From an uncultured Collinsella sp. (lineage in GTDB: Bacteria; Actinomycetota; Coriobacteriia; Coriobacteriales; Coriobacteriaceae): 27,859 nucleotides of DNA. The translations under genes were made by a program, and so were the position numbers. A model generated the notes under the pieces. It ran no database searches. It was not told the origin of the DNA and saw nothing but the letters and a program-made list of their open reading frames with translations. Shown in pieces: positions 22,701-27,859 of the stretch. The stretch's first letter is position 1, and the number at the start of each line of letters is the position of its first letter. The stretch spans positions 1 through 27,859 of the forward strand of contig CABUTO010000032.1 in assembly GCA_902494535.1 (NCBI GenBank). Reading direction: 5' to 3'.

Positions 22701-23639
22701 ATGGCATCTCAAGTTGAGCTCACCCCATGCGGGGCCATGTTTGACATCTTTAAGCGCGCGGCGCATCTGAGCCATATCGAGCTGTGCGGCCTGGTGCTTT
22801 CGTCCCGTCCGCTCGCCGACGGCCGCAGCCCGCAGAGCCGAGCCGCCGATCGCTCTTGGGTTTCCCGCTTTATCGTTCGCGCGCCGGTCGGCACGCTTCA
22901 GCAGCGCTACTTTGCCGAATACGGTACCTCGGCTGCGCGTATTATGTCGCAACTGGCCCTGCGCCAGCGAAATCCCATGGACTCCACGGCTGTGATCAAT
23001 ATGGTGTGCGGTCCTGCAGGTGAACCGATGGTACGCGCGCTCGAAGAGTGCCACCAGGACACGAATCTCTATCGCAACGCGCTCGATCGCCTGTCCCAGG
23101 CGGCGGAACTCATGCCCGCCGAGCGCGCCGAGGCCGTGCTGGTGCTGTTTGTCGCTGTCGGTTGTTCGGCGGATGTGCGGTCCTCGGTGAACTATGCCAT
23201 CGACTACGCGCACGCGACCTGTGGCGGAGGAACATCCACGCCGCGTTCGCTTGGCATGTCGATGACCGCGGGCGAACGCGAACCCGCCCCGGCGCACCCC
23301 TTGGGCTTGCTGCGCGTGCAAAACAGTTTTGTCGTGAGCGCCCCGCGCTGGATTCAGCCGAGCGAGCAGGGTGTTGAGATTGGCGCGCTGGCCACTGGTG
23401 AGGGCGATATTACCGACGTCGGCGACGATGTCTCGGCCCGCCATGCCCATATCTGGTGCGATGCTCAAAATATCTGGCACGTCGAGGACTTGTCGTCCAC
23501 CAACGGAACCGTGGTGGTAAACGGGGCCACGCGCGTCTGCATTCAGGTCGAGCCCGGCCGTTCCGCCCAACTCAATCCCGGCGACGAGCTCAAGCTCGGC
23601 GAATCCACTACCTACGCCATTCTCTTCGGTGCCCTCTAG
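22701..23639 (+). CDS. FHA-domain protein with uncharacterised N-terminal domain
   Basis: A 312-aa soluble protein. Residues 1-200 form a helical region I do not recognise. The FHA domain occupies about 215-312, with I-G-A-L in the usual G-R position, S-A-R-H-A-H, L-S-S-T-N-G-T and an N-G turn. The first-strand G-R motif is degenerate, but the Ser-x-x-His and Asn-Gly residues that contact phosphothreonine are kept. The ATG follows GGAGG (spacing 8 nt) and starts 3 bp after the kinase stop. It probably reads phosphothreonines made by the adjacent kinase. Confidence 0.85.
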   Translation: MASQVELTPCGAMFDIFKRAAHLSHIELCGLVLSSRPLADGRSPQSRAADRSWVSRFIVRAPVGTLQQRYFAEYGTSAARIMSQLALRQRNPMDSTAVINMVCGPAGEPMVRALEECHQDTNLYRNALDRLSQAAELMPAERAEAVLVLFVAVGCSADVRSSVNYAIDYAHATCGGGTSTPRSLGMSMTAGEREPAPAHPLGLLRVQNSFVVSAPRWIQPSEQGVEIGALATGEGDITDVGDDVSARHAHIWCDAQNIWHVEDLSSTNGTVVVNGATRVCIQVEPGRSAQLNPGDELKLGESTTYAILFGAL

Positions 23640-23671
23640 CCGGCAGATAGGGACGTTCCTTTTCTGCCGGC
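23639..23671 (+). terminator. Hairpin at the end of the kinase/FHA cassette
   Basis: GCCGGCAGA (23639-23647) pairs with TCTGCCGGC (23663-23671), 9 bp, overlapping the last base of the FHA stop codon. No T-run follows, so it may be a repeat element or 3' stabiliser more than a classic terminator. Confidence 0.45.
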
Positions 23672-23688
23672 ACTTGGGGACACTCCTT
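23648..23688 (+). repeat. Two GGGAC-nn-TCCTT repeat units
   Basis: TAGGGACGTTCCTT (23648-23661) and TGGGGACACTCCTT (23675-23688) are near-copies 27 bp apart. They resemble REP-like short repeats recalled from other genomes; membership is inference. Confidence 0.4.
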
Positions 23689-23803
23689 GGCGCACCAGAG
23701 CCGGTCGCCCAGGGATGGAGGGGCCATTTTGGCCCTTGGCAGTCACCCAAGGTAAACCTTTACCGCCCGCCTATATTTGCCGAAATTACACTTGAAGGCG
23801 GGG

Positions 23804-24090
23804 TACAATAAACCCGCATGCGGATTTCCGTTGCGGGCGCTTCCCATCGCCGGGGCGTGCCCGGGAGCATCCGGCATGCGGCCTTTGCGGCGCTCGGTCA
23901 TGTGCAAGACGGGCGGTCGGGCCTGTAGGACGCATCAGCTGCCCCTCGCCTCGGCATGTCTTCTCTCCACGCCATGTACCTGCTGCTGAGCCTGCCTGCC
24001 AGATGATTGGAAGCAACAGCGTAAATCCCATCACGCCAACATCCCGGCGATCGCCGGGGCCTGTATACCTATATGAGAGGAGAGGGGTAT
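23804..24090 (+). promoter_or_regulatory. Promoter and long structured leader of PFOR
   Basis: TACAAT (23804-23809) is a likely -10, giving a leader of about 275 nt without a convincing gene. A 68-nt imperfect hairpin (23814-23825 with 23869-23881, one bulge) contains an inner TCCC/GGGA stem. A perfect palindrome CCCGGCGATCGCCGGG (24043-24058) lies 32 bp before the start. No TPP, FMN, cobalamin or T-box motif was recognised. Confidence 0.45.
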
Positions 24091-27630
<3,540 letters not shown>

Positions 27631-27709
27631 GTCTCCCACCGCAGGATCTGAGGGCTAACCTTCGCGGACGTCCTCGGACATGAAAGAACCCCCGCTGCGC
27701 ATTTGAACT

Positions 27710-27748
27710 GCCTCCCATTTCTTGGACATGAGAAATGGGAGGCTTTTT
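27710..27748 (+). terminator. IS-end hairpin with T-run that covers the transposase SD
   Basis: GCCTCCCATTTCT (27710-27722) and AGAAATGGGAGGC (27731-27743) form a perfect 13-bp stem with an 8-nt loop, followed by TTTTT. The right arm contains the GGGAGG used as SD by the transposase at 27749. Transcripts entering from nifJ would form the hairpin, stopping transcription or hiding the SD. Confidence 0.75.
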
Positions 27749-27859
27749 ATGCGTGTCGACTTGAGGGTGAAGCACGACATCGTGGCCAGGAAGGCGGCGA
27801 TCGGGCTCTTCGAGCGAGGCCACGGCTCCGAGTCGGCGGCGAAGGCGCTGTCGGTCCCG
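27749..27859 (+). CDS. IS transposase or OrfA, N-terminal fragment cut by the window edge
   Basis: Thirty-seven codons are visible (MRVDLRVKHDIVARKAAIGL...), ending at the window edge in frame. The pattern of a helix, then F-E-R-G-H-G-S-E-S-A-A-K-A-L-S-V-P, fits the first helix-turn-helix of IS3/IS150-type OrfA proteins. The SD GGGAGG lies 6 nt upstream, within the IS-end hairpin. The catalytic domain is outside the window. Confidence 0.65.
   Translation, partial: MRVDLRVKHDIVARKAAIGLFERGHGSESAAKALSVP

Larger units (their letters stand above)
27704..27859 (+). mobile_element. Right-edge insertion sequence, IS150-like left end
   Basis: From 27704 the sequence reads TGAACTGCC... with TTGGACA 18 nt in (27722-27728). 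That matches the recalled layout of IS150-group terminal repeats (TG-n-ACTG...TTGGACA). The transposase gene starts 45 bp inside and runs off the window. The element lies 73 bp after the nifJ stop. Those 73 bp (27631-27703) show no good terminator. Confidence 0.65.

Noticed and set aside
23810..24090. TPP, FMN, cobalamin or T-box riboswitch before nifJ
   Set aside because: None of the conserved sequence boxes I know for these classes is present. Only unspecific hairpins are visible.

Overview
The window looks like chromosomal DNA of a high-GC actinobacterium of class Coriobacteriia, most likely Collinsella or a close relative. This rests on a mannose-class PTS operon with a DUF956 partner, an actinobacterial fhaA-fhaB-pstP-rodA-pbpA-pknB type cluster, a single-chain pyruvate:ferredoxin oxidoreductase typical of an anaerobe, and strong C/G third-position codon preference. 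Species-level identity is inference. Both window edges lie inside the 5' part of an insertion-sequence transposase gene, as if the segment ends in repeated IS elements.

Layout. 1-114: end of a minus-strand IS. 115-482: AT-rich regulatory region of the PTS operon. 483-3246: manXYZ-type PTS IIAB, IIC and IID, followed by a DUF956 (ManO-like) gene at 3367-3765. 3774-4202: a long palindromic repeat, tRNA-Arg(CCT), a duplicated copy of the tRNA 3' end plus terminator hairpin, and the terminator of the next, minus-strand operon. 4255-14315 (minus): a six-gene cell-wall and division signalling operon. Read in transcription order it encodes a membrane Ser/Thr kinase, FhaA, FhaB, PstP phosphatase, a RodA-PBP fusion and the PASTA kinase PknB. 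14316-14701: promoter region with three palindromes at an exact 62-bp period. 14702-15418 (minus): YcxB-like membrane protein. 15534-17960: dnaX. 17982-18455 (minus): small anchored protein. 18796-19726: ybaB-recR. 19972-23639: a three-gene cassette of an anchored extracytoplasmic protein, a second membrane Ser/Thr kinase and a second FHA protein. 24091-27630: nifJ (PFOR) behind a long structured leader. 27704-27859: start of a second IS.

How the genes fit together. The PTS imports and phosphorylates a hexose, and PFOR oxidises the resulting pyruvate, so the two ends of the window carry fermentative energy metabolism. Both sets of genes have the extreme codon bias of highly expressed genes. 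The centre is dominated by phospho-signalling: three Ser/Thr kinases, three FHA phosphothreonine readers and one PP2C phosphatase. In the large operon these are tied to septal or elongation peptidoglycan synthesis, with glycan polymerase and transpeptidase on one polypeptide. dnaX, ybaB and recR form the usual replication/repair neighbourhood.

The most notable points are the natural SEDS-PBP fusion, the uncharacterised anchored-protein/kinase/FHA cassette with its own operator-like sites and attenuator-like hairpin, the 62-bp-period palindrome array, and the rearranged tRNA-Arg locus. All product calls come from reading the sequence and recalled family knowledge; no database search was run.
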